A program made the position numbers and the translations under genes. Source: a virus. From it: DNA of 40,259 bases. The DNA lies in the IMG/VR virus record IMGVR_UViG_3300018080_000312, positions 1-40,259 of that record; one strand, given 5' to 3'. This document shows positions 8,976 through 15,374 of the stretch, piece by piece (position 1 is the first letter of the stretch; each line of letters begins with the position of its first letter). Under the pieces are notes generated by a model. That model made no database searches. It worked only from the letters and a program-made list of their open reading frames with translations, and was not told the DNA's origin.

Positions 8976-9379
8976 AGGTTCTGGTAGCGGTTATTGCCGT
9001 CCTCGCGGTCCTCGCGACTCTCGCCTCCTCGGCGCAGGCGTTCTCCCTCCCGGACATCAAGAAAGGGCTGGCGCTCAAGACGATCGGGCGCTACAGCATC
9101 ACCCCCACCATAGAAATAGAGCTCTACGAGTTCGACTTCCGCGATCTCAACTACGACTACGACCTCGGCTTCGTCAAGGGTGACTTCGACATCATCGGCG
9201 AGACGCTCGGTGAGTGGACCGTGGACGCGGGGATAGGGCATGATTTGGTGTTGGTCAGCCTCGACCGGACCATCGTTCCGGTCATCGAGCTCCAGGTCGG
9301 CGTGTTCGTCGGCTACGACTTCGACCGCTATGACGGCGGCTTCGAGGCCGGGTTCGGCATCAAGGGGATACTCTGGTGA
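8972..9379 (+). CDS. Exported protein of unknown function
   Basis: 135 residues from ATG 8972, preceded by AGGAGGCCGGAG. The first 23 residues (MKVLVAVIAVLAVLATLASS then AQA) are a signal peptide with an AQA cleavage site. The mature part alternates charged and hydrophobic residues (TIEIELYEFDFRDLNYDYDL, VGVFVGYDFDRYDGGFEAGF), a pattern of antiparallel beta strands as in small beta-barrel or outer-membrane-like proteins. It lies directly before the endolysin with a GTGA overlap, so a role in envelope interaction at lysis is possible. Confidence 0.65.
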   Translation: MKVLVAVIAVLAVLATLASSAQAFSLPDIKKGLALKTIGRYSITPTIEIELYEFDFRDLNYDYDLGFVKGDFDIIGETLGEWTVDAGIGHDLVLVSLDRTIVPVIELQVGVFVGYDFDRYDGGFEAGFGIKGILW

Positions 9380-9837
9380 GCATCTCCGGGAAGAGCGAAC
9401 CAGTGCCGGTCCCGGTCCCCGTGCCGTCCTCATTCCGCGACTGGCCGCCCCTGCTCCTCCTCACCGGTCTTGTGTGGGGGGAGGCGCGGGGGGAGCCGTG
9501 GATGGCGAAGCTCGGCGTCGCGTGGGTCGTGCGCAACCGCGTGGAGCGCGGCGGATGGTTCGGGGACGGGTGGGTCGCGATCATGGCCAAACCGTGGCAG
9601 TTCAGTTCCCTGCTGGAGGACGACCCGAACTCCGCGAAGATCAGGAACCCCCTGAAGCACGAGCCGTTCTCCGTGTGGCGCGAATGCCACCTGGCGGCCC
9701 TGCACGCGTTCCGCGGGGAAGGCACCGATCCCACCGCTGGCGCCACCCACTTCATCGATGACAGCATCAACCCGCCCGAATGGACCGGAAAGCTCATCTT
9801 TGCCTGCACCATCGGGCATCTCCTCTTTTACCGATAA
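9376..9837 (+). CDS. SleB-type cell wall hydrolase (endolysin)
   Basis: 153 residues from GTG 9376, overlapping the previous stop (GTGA). After a proline-valine linker (residues 10-17), the Hydrolase_2/SleB signature appears: LVWGEARGEP with the presumed catalytic Glu at residue 37, VAWVVRNRVE, MAKPWQFSSL and DPTAGATHF. Enzymes of this family are N-acetylmuramyl lytic transglycosylases or amidases acting on peptidoglycan. No signal peptide is visible, so release would need a holin, and small membrane proteins lie just upstream. This is the last gene of the lysis block. Confidence 0.85.
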   Translation: MSISGKSEPVPVPVPVPSSFRDWPPLLLLTGLVWGEARGEPWMAKLGVAWVVRNRVERGGWFGDGWVAIMAKPWQFSSLLEDDPNSAKIRNPLKHEPFSVWRECHLAALHAFRGEGTDPTAGATHFIDDSINPPEWTGKLIFACTIGHLLFYR

Positions 9838-9872
9838 ACCACCATGATTAGGCAGTAGTGGCACCTCAGCGT

Positions 9873-9885
9873 TTTGGTGTTAATA
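9873..9885 (+). promoter_or_regulatory. TTTGGTGTTAATA motif, copy 1
   Basis: Exact TTTGGTGTTAATA in the gap after the endolysin, directly upstream of two hairpins. It shares an extended match with copy 3 (both begin with CACCTC about 11 bases upstream). Four exact copies and one partial copy occur in the window at gene-block boundaries, so a promoter, perhaps for the phage sigma-like factor, is suspected. Confidence 0.5.
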
Positions 9886-9894
9886 GTAATGTGG

Positions 9895-9944
9895 GCATTC
9901 GCAAAGCGAATGAAACATCACTGGAAGCGAATGCGACAGTGATG
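9895..9944 (+). ncRNA. Two tandem hairpins with possible alternative pairing
   Basis: CATTCGC-AAA-GCGAATG (9896-9912) is a perfect 7-bp hairpin. CATCACTG (9916-9923) pairs perfectly with CAGTGATG (9937-9944) around a 13-nt loop. That loop contains GCGAATGC (9927-9934), which is exactly complementary to the 5' arm GCATTCGC (9895-9902) of the first hairpin. The 5' arm can therefore pair locally or with the loop of the second hairpin. A regulatory or small RNA is plausible. The gap 9838-10039 otherwise shows no convincing gene. Confidence 0.5.
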
Positions 9945-10039
9945 AAAAGCGTTTATTCCAATATTTAATGTTTTGAATTCCGCCATGGGAAAATAGTGGA
10001 GTTAAGGAGAGGTGCGCTTAGTCGAGACAAGGAGGAATC

Positions 10040-10090
10040 ATGACCAACGAAGCTGAGATTTTAGCCAGGATATGGGGGGGGAGGGGGTGA
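10040..10090 (+). CDS. 16-residue leader-type ORF
   Basis: ATG follows an excellent ribosome-binding site (AAGGAGGAATC). It encodes MTNEAEILARIWGGRG and stops at TGA. Its GGGGGGAGGGGG end can act as the ribosome-binding site of the next ORF. It may be a leader peptide or chance; only the strong initiation signal supports it. Confidence 0.3.
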   Translation: MTNEAEILARIWGGRG

Positions 10091-10099
10091 ATAAAGTGT

Positions 10100-10204
10100 G
10101 TGAGTGGAAGCAGAGAAAATATGGCCAGTGGGGCATTTCAATGGCAATGTCCTTTCTGTGGCCGCAAAATCAAGGAGGCACCGCATGACCAAGATACATC
10201 ATGA
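10100..10204 (+). CDS. Tiny zinc-ribbon-like protein
   Basis: 34 residues from GTG 10100 (27 from ATG 10121). FQWQCPFCGRKIKEAPHD holds a CPxCG knuckle typical of very small phage zinc-ribbon proteins, though only one Cys pair is present, with His downstream. A G-rich Shine-Dalgarno lies about ten bases upstream. The reading frame one step over is also open, so the call rests on the CPFCG motif. Confidence 0.4.
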   Translation: MSGSRENMASGAFQWQCPFCGRKIKEAPHDQDTS

Positions 10205-10310
10205 CCTAGTATGTACCCTGGTAGCCGCCGCCATAGGTGTCTTGCTGGTGATCATAGGGATCGCAACGGGGGCACCGGCTGCGGTTTTATCACATGTACC
10301 GACACTTTGA
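10185..10310 (+). CDS. 41-residue single-pass membrane protein
   Basis: Start ATG 10185 sits behind AAGGAGGCACCGC; a longer upstream frame lacks such a site. MTKIHHDLVCTLVAAAIGVL continues into LVIIGIATGAPAA, one clear transmembrane helix. It overlaps the tiny zinc-ribbon ORF and the first 17 bases of the methyltransferase gene. Function unknown. Confidence 0.55.
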   Translation: MTKIHHDLVCTLVAAAIGVLLVIIGIATGAPAAVLSHVPTL

Positions 10311-11202
10311 CCTGTTCAGCGGTATCGGTGGATTTGCTTTGGCCGCTGGGTGGGCGGGATGGACTACGGTAGGATTCGCGGAGACGAACGACTATGCAAG
10401 CAGAGTGCTCAAAAAACACTGGCCCGATATCTCCAACTACGGCGACGTGCGCGACGTCCCGGCACAAACAGTTGAGCTTGTTACCGGAGGGTTCCCCTGC
10501 CAGCCGTTCAGTCAGGCCGGGAAGCGAAGAGGCGCGAAGGATGACCGTTACCTCTGGTCGGCAATGTTTACAGTTATCAAAAGATGTCGGCCCACTTGGG
10601 TGCTTGGTGAAAACGTGCCTGGAATCATCAACATGGAACTCGACACAGTGCTTTTTGATTTGGAAGCCGAAGGCTACGCCACAAGGACGCTTGTTATACC
10701 GGCTTGTGCCGCGGACGCCTCGCACCGAAGGAACCGGGTCTGGATTGTGGCCTACCATAACAGCGCAGGACAGCGAGAACTGCGGTGGACCGAGTCAACA
10801 GCGCCGCAATACGAGGTCGCTCAATGCCGTAGTCAGAATATGGCCCACGCCGGTAGCCAACGATGCAACAGGCAGCCAATACACATACAACCAAGGCAAC
10901 CACAAGAGCATATCGCTGAAATTGCCAGGGGCAGTCAGAATGTGGCCCACACCGAAAACGCCCACGGGCGGGGGGCAGACGATACGGAACACACCGGGCG
11001 GGGGTATCAGGAAACTAGAGGACAGGGTGAGCCAGGTGGAAGGATACAACACTGGCTCCCTGAACCCGACGTGGGTCGAGTGGCTGATGGGGTTTCCCAC
11101 CGGGTGGACCGACTTAGATGTTTAGGTAATGCAGTAGTGCCGCAAGTGGCATATCCGCTATTGCGGTGGATGAGAGAAATATTACAAGAGGAGGCACCAT
11201 GA
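10294..11202 (+). CDS. DNA cytosine-5 methyltransferase
   Basis: 302 residues. FDLFSGIGGFALAA is motif I (SAM binding), GFPCQPFSQAG is motif IV with catalytic Cys69, LGENVPGI holds the ENV motif VI (106-108), HRRNRVWIVA is motif VIII, and RLRCLGNAVVPQ is motif X. The enzyme transfers a methyl group to C5 of cytosine in a specific site. No restriction partner is adjacent, so it probably protects phage DNA or alters the host. The stretch between motifs VIII and X, rich in His, Gln and Gly, is the likely target-recognition region and coincides with a long ORF in the next frame. The 3' end overlaps the following gene (ATGA). Confidence 0.9.
   Translation: MYRHFDLFSGIGGFALAAGWAGWTTVGFAETNDYASRVLKKHWPDISNYGDVRDVPAQTVELVTGGFPCQPFSQAGKRRGAKDDRYLWSAMFTVIKRCRPTWVLGENVPGIINMELDTVLFDLEAEGYATRTLVIPACAADASHRRNRVWIVAYHNSAGQRELRWTESTAPQYEVAQCRSQNMAHAGSQRCNRQPIHIQPRQPQEHIAEIARGSQNVAHTENAHGRGADDTEHTGRGYQETRGQGEPGGRIQHWLPEPDVGRVADGVSHRVDRLRCLGNAVVPQVAYPLLRWMREILQEEAP
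10394..11125 (+). CDS. Overlapping ORF in +1 frame within the methyltransferase gene
   Basis: 243 codons lie entirely inside the C5-methyltransferase gene, shifted one base. ATG is preceded by GGAG (about 10 bases upstream), so internal initiation is possible. The translation is not random-looking: it contains GRLLYRLVPRTPRT, SGLWPTITAQDS, MWPTPKTPTGGG and SLNPTWVEWLMGFPTGWTDL. From memory, the LWPTP and LNPxWVEWLMGFPxGWTDL patterns recur in phage-encoded proteins. The host frame is complete, with all methyltransferase motifs, so this is not simply a frameshifted gene. Whether the second frame is translated is unknown. Confidence 0.45.
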   Translation: MQAECSKNTGPISPTTATCATSRHKQLSLLPEGSPASRSVRPGSEEARRMTVTSGRQCLQLSKDVGPLGCLVKTCLESSTWNSTQCFLIWKPKATPQGRLLYRLVPRTPRTEGTGSGLWPTITAQDSENCGGPSQQRRNTRSLNAVVRIWPTPVANDATGSQYTYNQGNHKSISLKLPGAVRMWPTPKTPTGGGQTIRNTPGGGIRKLEDRVSQVEGYNTGSLNPTWVEWLMGFPTGWTDLDV

Positions 11203-11687
11203 AGATACTTTACGTAGGCCTGGTAGTAGCCGTGTTCCTGATAGGCACGGCGGGAATGGCGGCAGAGCCAGGGGCCCGGACCCCCACGGCGATGGGTTCC
11301 CACATCCCCACTGACCCCAGTGACCCCCTGTGGCTCCGGGAGGTCCAGTTATCCGGGGGCGGGTTCAACGGGGCCTTTGCGGAGGGCGCGAGCACGCACC
11401 CGGTCAACCGGGCCGGGCTGAGTCTCGTGACCCGGATGGGATTCCTGGCAGGGTATCACGTAAGTGATATGCGGACCGGGGGACTCGAACTCGGACTATC
11501 CAACAGCGGCAAGCTCCGTCTCCAGGGGAGCGCGGTCTTTTGGGCCGATACCCCGCAGGGTGGACAGGGTACGAGCGCCCGGATCGGCGCAGGGTACCAG
11601 GGGAGCCCTGAGAGCCTGGCGGTAGGCCTGGACTACATGACCCTACAGGATTCGTGGGGTCTATGGATAGGGATACCAATTAGATGA
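11199..11687 (+). CDS. Exported protein with signal peptide
   Basis: 162 residues from ATG 11199 behind AGGAGGCACC, overlapping the methyltransferase stop. MKILYVGLVVAVFLIGTAGM plus AAEPG is a Sec signal peptide. The mature protein is Gly-rich with alternating strand pattern (GLELGLSNSGKLRLQGSAVF, SLAVGLDYMTLQDSWGLWIG), suggesting a small beta-barrel or surface protein. No family recognised. It is one of four proteins with export signals in this window. Confidence 0.65.
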   Translation: MKILYVGLVVAVFLIGTAGMAAEPGARTPTAMGSHIPTDPSDPLWLREVQLSGGGFNGAFAEGASTHPVNRAGLSLVTRMGFLAGYHVSDMRTGGLELGLSNSGKLRLQGSAVFWADTPQGGQGTSARIGAGYQGSPESLAVGLDYMTLQDSWGLWIGIPIR

Positions 11688-11693
11688 GGATAC

Positions 11694-11836
11694 GCCCCCG
11701 CTGTGGCGTTCTGGTGAAAACGCTACGTTCGGGAAGACTATCAGGGACCATTAGGCTGAAAACGTGCACGAAGTAAGCCGAACGCTCGGAGCCGTAATCG
11801 GTAGTCAACCAGGTTCGAATTCTGGCAGCGGGGGCA
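11694..11836 (+). ncRNA. tRNA-like structured RNA element 1
   Basis: A 143-base intergenic segment closed by a 10-bp stem: GCCCCCGCTG (11694-11703) with CAGCGGGGGC (11826-11835). After the 5' strand comes TG, then a D-arm-like hairpin GCGTT/AACGC with CTGGTGAA loop (11706-11723). Directly before the 3' strand lies a T-arm-like hairpin CCAGG-TTCGAAT-TCTGG (11809-11825) with a canonical T-loop. Between them, CGTTCGG (11726-11732) pairs with CCGAACG (11778-11784) around a 45-nt loop. The 10+5 bp acceptor/T helix is longer than in any ordinary tRNA, so this is tRNA-like rather than a standard tRNA. A ribosome-binding site follows within 10 bases. Confidence 0.55.
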
Positions 11837-11852
11837 TCACAAGGAGGGGAGG

Positions 11853-12026
11853 ATGAAACTAAGGTTATTTTTGCGGTGGACCTTTTCGGACAGTGAGGGG
11901 GTAAATAGTGGTTGTGACGATAAAACAGTGGTTGTGGATGTACCTGAATACCGTGCCCCCTGGGCGATACGTCAAGGCTATCGTTACACTGTTATTGGCG
12001 GTGAATGGTTGGAGGAGGAACCATGA
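11853..12026 (+). CDS. Small protein of unknown function
   Basis: 57 codons from ATG 11853 behind AAGGAGGGGAGG, immediately downstream of the tRNA-like element. The peptide begins MKLRLFLRWTFSDSEGVNSG and ends IGGEWLEEEP. Its ATGA stop overlap with the next start supports translation. No family recognised; AT-richer than most neighbours. Confidence 0.55.
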   Translation: MKLRLFLRWTFSDSEGVNSGCDDKTVVVDVPEYRAPWAIRQGYRYTVIGGEWLEEEP

Positions 12027-12483
12027 CTGACTTCGAGAAGGCCAAAAGATTTACACCATCCTCACAAGCTGGGGGTGGGTGTGGGAGCCGAGGGAAAAGG
12101 ACATAGTTGTAGAAGAACCCGAGCTTACGGAAGGGACCATATCTGATGTAAAACGCGGTGGGATATGGATGTATTGGTTGGACGATGGGCCGAGTTTTGT
12201 AAGACCAGAAGATTGTATTCCCATCCTCCGCTTCCAGCAGCTCGTGGAGGCGGTTGTGGAGATGGGATACGAGGTCAAGTATTCTGGAACCGTAGACCCT
12301 GATTTCCAGGAGCTGACGGGAACTCAGGTCATCATTACGAACCTTACTCGTGACGAGCAAGGCTGTGAAGTGGGACGGAAAATAATAGCTGTTGGTGAAT
12401 CCCCCACCTTCCAAGCCGCCATAGAAGCGGCGATCCTGAAAATGGGGGAAAAGGAGGCATCCGATGGACCTGAAGGAAATTGA
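12023..12483 (+). CDS. Hypothetical protein, apparently with a -1 frameshift near its start
   Basis: From ATG 12023 (ribosome-binding site GGAGGAACC) the frame reads MTDFEKAKRFTPSS and stops at 12106. The frame open to 12483 has only a weak GTG start at 12079, but upstream of that it reads KIYTILTSWGWVWEPREKD without a start codon. A one-base backward step at the AAAAG around 12047-12052 would join them as MTDFEKAKKIYTILTSWGW, a sensible amphipathic N-terminus. The body (DIVVEEPELTEGTISDVKRG, ending near FQAAIEAAILKMGE) looks like a genuine soluble protein. The cause could be a sequencing error, a mutation or programmed frameshifting. Conservative coordinates are 12079-12483. Confidence 0.5.
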
Positions 12484-12814
12484 AGCGCAGCGGCAAGAAC
12501 GGTTGGCAAAAGAAAGAGAGGTTGAAGAGAGTTTGCACGGGACGCCTAATCCGAAGGATTGGTATTATCGGCAGGAACATATTGGGCGCATCGCTGAGTT
12601 GGAATGGATAGGAACCGTGTTGCATCAGCTTCGCCAGGAGTTGGAGGGAATACGCCCTGATTTATTTCGGCAGGTTCAGAATAAGAGATTGAGTCGTTCT
12701 GAACAATGGAAGTTAAATGAATTATTAAACCGCGTTCTCGGCGACAGGGAAGAACAAGACGCTCTCCACCGAGAGTACACGCCGCGTACCTACCCGGCAC
12801 CGGAGGGGGGATGA
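12464..12814 (+). CDS. Charged helical protein of unknown function
   Basis: 116 residues from ATG 12464 with AAAGGAGGCATCCG upstream, overlapping the previous gene by 20 bases. The sequence is highly charged and helical (KEIEAQRQERLAKEREVEES, LHQLRQELEGIRPDLFRQVQ) with a coiled-coil character. No motif gives a function. TGA overlaps the start of the next small gene. Confidence 0.65.
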   Translation: MDLKEIEAQRQERLAKEREVEESLHGTPNPKDWYYRQEHIGRIAELEWIGTVLHQLRQELEGIRPDLFRQVQNKRLSRSEQWKLNELLNRVLGDREEQDALHREYTPRTYPAPEGG

Positions 12815-12960
12815 TGTTGTATTACGGGCAGGTATGTTGTTTGCGAGCCACTGGCTTGCGGACTAAACAAGGAGCTTTGTTGCTATATGACCCGGCGGAA
12901 TGGGACTGGTACGAAGAGGATATACAAAACAAGAAGATAATATATCCCATAATTTCATGA
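12811..12960 (+). CDS. Small protein of unknown function
   Basis: 49 codons starting ATGATG at 12811, coupled to the preceding stop (ATGA) and to the next gene (ATGA at 12957). MMLYYGQVCCLRATGLRTKQ leads into an acidic, Trp-rich part (EWDWYEED). G-rich CGGAGGGGGG precedes the start. The double coupling and strong ribosome-binding site support it; function unknown. Confidence 0.55.
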   Translation: MMLYYGQVCCLRATGLRTKQGALLLYDPAEWDWYEEDIQNKKIIYPIIS

Positions 12961-13091
12961 CCCACACTATCCCGATCCGTCTCCGCCCTAAGGCCCGCCC
13001 CCGCCGTGGCAAGGGGGGTCACTACTACACCCCGGATACCGGGGGGATTGCGCATTTCTTAATAAATACCCGGAGGGGAAGATGTTGCTGA
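12957..13091 (+). pseudogene. RusA-like N-terminal remnant
   Basis: 44 codons: MTHTIPIRLRPKARPRRGKG then GHYYTPDT before an unrelated tail and stop. The order IP-x-RPKxRPR-x-G-YTPDT resembles the N-terminus of RusA Holliday-junction resolvases, normally about 120-140 residues. The rest of the fold, including the catalytic Asp cluster, is absent. The 3' part carries the ribosome-binding site (GGAGGGGAAG) of the helicase gene, so the remnant may persist as a coupling cistron. It may also be an unrelated short protein. Confidence 0.4.
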
Positions 13092-14458
13092 AGGTGAGGG
13101 AGAGATGGACGAAGGTGTTCGGCATTCCCGGGAACACCGAGGATATCCTCGACAGGGCGTTGGCGCGCCGGGAGCCGAATTACTGGCACAGCTACAAGTA
13201 CAAGCAGGGTACTTGGGACGGATGGCGCCATTTCTATTTCAGGAAATGGCACGGGTTCCCGACCGGACTCCTGCCGATGGTGGTCAAGCTCCTGGACTCG
13301 CTGAACGCCCGGTACGAGATCGCCGACCAGTGCCAGGTCATCCCGAGGGACCAGTGGCATCCGCTCCGCCTGCGCGGGATAGAGCTGCGCGATTTCCAGC
13401 GGGATACGGTGCATGCGGCACTGGAGCGCAAGCGCGGTATCCTGTTCCACGCCACGAACGCGGGCAAGACCGAGAGCGCATGCGGCATCATCCAAACGCT
13501 CCATGCACCCACGCTCTGGGTCACCCACCGTCGCAGCCTCATGCACCAGACGGCCGCGCGCTTGCTGGAGCGGATACCGGACATCACCGTCTCGCGCTAC
13601 GGTGACGGTCTCAAGGAGGATGAGGGGACGGTTGTGGTCGCCGTGGTCAACTCCCTCGTCCGCCACCGTGACCTGAAGGGGTTCCTGAAGCGCTTCCGCG
13701 TCCTGGTGGTCGACGAATGCCACCACCTGGGCGGGAGCACGAAAACATTTTATAAGGTAGCGATGCAGTGCGACGCCTCCTACCGCTACGGTCTCTCCGG
13801 GTCGGCCATCCAAGGGAAGGCGATCGAGGATATGCGGCTCATCGCCTGCCTCGGCCCCGTGATCTCGGAGGTCACGAACCGCGAGCTCATCGACAGGGGG
13901 ATATCGGCGGAGCCCCGCATCGTGGCGTTCGGCGTCACCGAACCGGAGGGGGCGCGGTCGTTGGGCTACGAGGACGCCTACGCCCGCGCCGTCGTGGAGA
14001 ACAGGACCAGGAACTCGCTCGTGGTGAGGCGCATCAGGGAATTGGGGGTGCAGGCGTTGGTGATCGTGCGCCTCATCCGCCACGGCGAGCTCCTGGAGGC
14101 GATGCTCCGGGACGCCGGGGTCGACGCGCGCTTCGTGAGCGGGGAGACGAGCAGCGCGGACCTGTCGGTCGCCCTGGAGGAGTTCCGCGACGGGGCAATC
14201 GACACGCTCGTGAGCACGAACATCTTCAACGAGGGGATCGACGTGCCCGCGATCCGCCATGTCGCCATCGCCGCCGGGGGCAAGTCCTACGTCGAAATCC
14301 TGCAGCGGATCGGACGGGGACTGAGGCGCAAGGAGGGGGAGAACGTGCTCCACGTGACCGACTTCCGCGATTTGGCGAACCGGTACCTGAGGGAACACTC
14401 GGAGGTGCGCATGGCCGAGTACGAGCGCCAGGGGTTCACGGTGGAAGACGGTGGTTGA
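13082..14458 (+). CDS. Superfamily 2 DNA helicase (UvsW/RAD25-like)
   Basis: 458 residues. ELRDFQRDTVHAAL is the Q-like motif, FHATNAGKTE is Walker A, VVDECHHLGG is the DECH box (motif II), YGLSGSA is motif III, and LVSTNIFNEGIDVPAIRHV plus QRIGRGLRR are motifs V and VI. An N-terminal domain of ~95 residues precedes the core, as in T4 UvsW. Such helicases remodel replication forks and D-loops in recombination-dependent replication. It begins inside the RusA-like remnant and is followed by a small ORF and the TTAATA motif copy 2. Confidence 0.85.
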   Translation: MLLKVRERWTKVFGIPGNTEDILDRALARREPNYWHSYKYKQGTWDGWRHFYFRKWHGFPTGLLPMVVKLLDSLNARYEIADQCQVIPRDQWHPLRLRGIELRDFQRDTVHAALERKRGILFHATNAGKTESACGIIQTLHAPTLWVTHRRSLMHQTAARLLERIPDITVSRYGDGLKEDEGTVVVAVVNSLVRHRDLKGFLKRFRVLVVDECHHLGGSTKTFYKVAMQCDASYRYGLSGSAIQGKAIEDMRLIACLGPVISEVTNRELIDRGISAEPRIVAFGVTEPEGARSLGYEDAYARAVVENRTRNSLVVRRIRELGVQALVIVRLIRHGELLEAMLRDAGVDARFVSGETSSADLSVALEEFRDGAIDTLVSTNIFNEGIDVPAIRHVAIAAGGKSYVEILQRIGRGLRRKEGENVLHVTDFRDLANRYLREHSEVRMAEYERQGFTVEDGG

Positions 14459-14579
14459 CACGGGCCTGAGGACCAGGGACGGGCATCCGGTTCTCTACTC
14501 CGACATGACGGGTGAGTTCTACGAGCGGTGCGACGAGCATGGGGGCACTATGTTGATCCAGAGATCGGAGATGTGCTGA
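14451..14579 (+). CDS. Small hypothetical protein
   Basis: 42 codons from GTG 14451, overlapping the helicase end by eight bases. VVDTGLRTRDGHPVLYSDMT is followed by GEFYERCDEHGG. No strong ribosome-binding site is seen beyond GGAAGACG. It fills the gap before the next gene but is weakly supported. Confidence 0.35.
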   Translation: MVDTGLRTRDGHPVLYSDMTGEFYERCDEHGGTMLIQRSEMC

Positions 14580-14591
14580 GGATCGGGAATC

Positions 14592-14601
14592 GGTGTTAAT
14601 A
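14592..14601 (+). promoter_or_regulatory. GGTGTTAATA motif, copy 2 (partial)
   Basis: GGTGTTAATA lies ten bases before ATG 14611. The preceding bases are ATC instead of TTT, so this is the weakest of five copies. It sits at the boundary between the helicase gene and a new gene block. Confidence 0.4.
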
Positions 14602-14610
14602 CAAGGTGCT

Positions 14611-15138
14611 ATGGGTGAAACGATAGAGAGGGAACCGAGGCGGACCCCGAGGCAGGGGCAGGTCGAGTTGGCCAAGGCGAGATACCGGCGCAGTTTTTAT
14701 CCACGCGCCGACTTCTCCCGGTTTACAGCGCGCCAGCTCCGCGTGCTCGATCTGGGAATACTCTACCAGCGCGTGCGGAGGGAGCGCACGGGGCAGGCAT
14801 TCTACACCGTGTTCTATCCGGCGCGGAGCGATCCGAGGAGGACCACGAACTGGAAGCACATCTCGGCCGCACTCGCGATCGTCGATGACAACGGCTACGA
14901 TTGGACCGGGTTCATCGTGGCGCAGTTCGAGGAGCTGGAGGGGTTCGCGAGGTGCCCGCTCCCGGCCCCCCGGAACATCAGCTCATCGGGGGCGATCGAC
15001 CGATACGACCGGTGGTCGATGCGCGAGCGCCAGAAGGGACTGGGATCGCGGCCATTGACGCGCGGAGAGAAGGAGCGGGAGCGGAGGGAGGACGGGGAGT
15101 ACGCGAGGAACGTTATTCGGAAAGCGAATGGAAAATAA
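14611..15138 (+). CDS. Hypothetical basic protein upstream of DnaB-like helicase
   Basis: 175 residues from ATG 14611 (AAGGTG just upstream). An alternative GTG at 14593 falls inside the TTAATA motif and is less likely. The protein is Arg-rich (VELAKARYRRSFYPRADFSR, LYQRVRRERTGQAFYTVFYP) with a charged C-terminal helix (LTRGEKERERREDGEYARNV). No family recognised. Position just before the replicative helicase would suit a DNA-binding or helicase-loading factor, but that is inference from context only. Confidence 0.65.
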   Translation: MGETIEREPRRTPRQGQVELAKARYRRSFYPRADFSRFTARQLRVLDLGILYQRVRRERTGQAFYTVFYPARSDPRRTTNWKHISAALAIVDDNGYDWTGFIVAQFEELEGFARCPLPAPRNISSSGAIDRYDRWSMRERQKGLGSRPLTRGEKERERREDGEYARNVIRKANGK

Positions 15139-15272
15139 AACTCGCATTGGGGTACCAAATAGCGCCGATATCGTATAGTGTAATACTATTATATTATATA
15201 GTGTTTTTGGTGGCCTTATTCGCGATTTTTTTGTCAAGCCAGTCCTGCGTTTCAGCGATTTTGGCGATTTTT
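15130..15272 (+). repeat. 143-bp intergenic repeat, copy R1
   Basis: Matches 16732-16874 over 143 bases with six differences by eye. It contains the palindrome ATAGTGTAATACTAT (15175-15189), a long AT-only tract after it, and three GCGATTTT-type words (CGCGATTTT, AGCGATTTT, GGCGATTTT). A weaker match continues downstream (CTTGCCTACAAAGGGTTTC here, CTTGCCTATACAGGGTTTC in R2). It lies directly upstream of the DnaB-like helicase gene. Promoter/operator or replication origin are both possible. No gene is seen in 15139-15374. Confidence 0.85.
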
Positions 15273-15374
15273 TGAAGAAAATTGCGAAAAAAGAAAGGAT
15301 GAATTGTGAAATGCTTGCCTACAAAGGGTTTCAAGGGATGAGAATTTATGACAACTTTATTCTGAAGGTGAAAA

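Noticed and set aside
9877-9942. Mini-ORF from GTG in motif copy 1 across the hairpins
   Set aside because: No ribosome-binding site and its codons are dictated by the inverted repeats.
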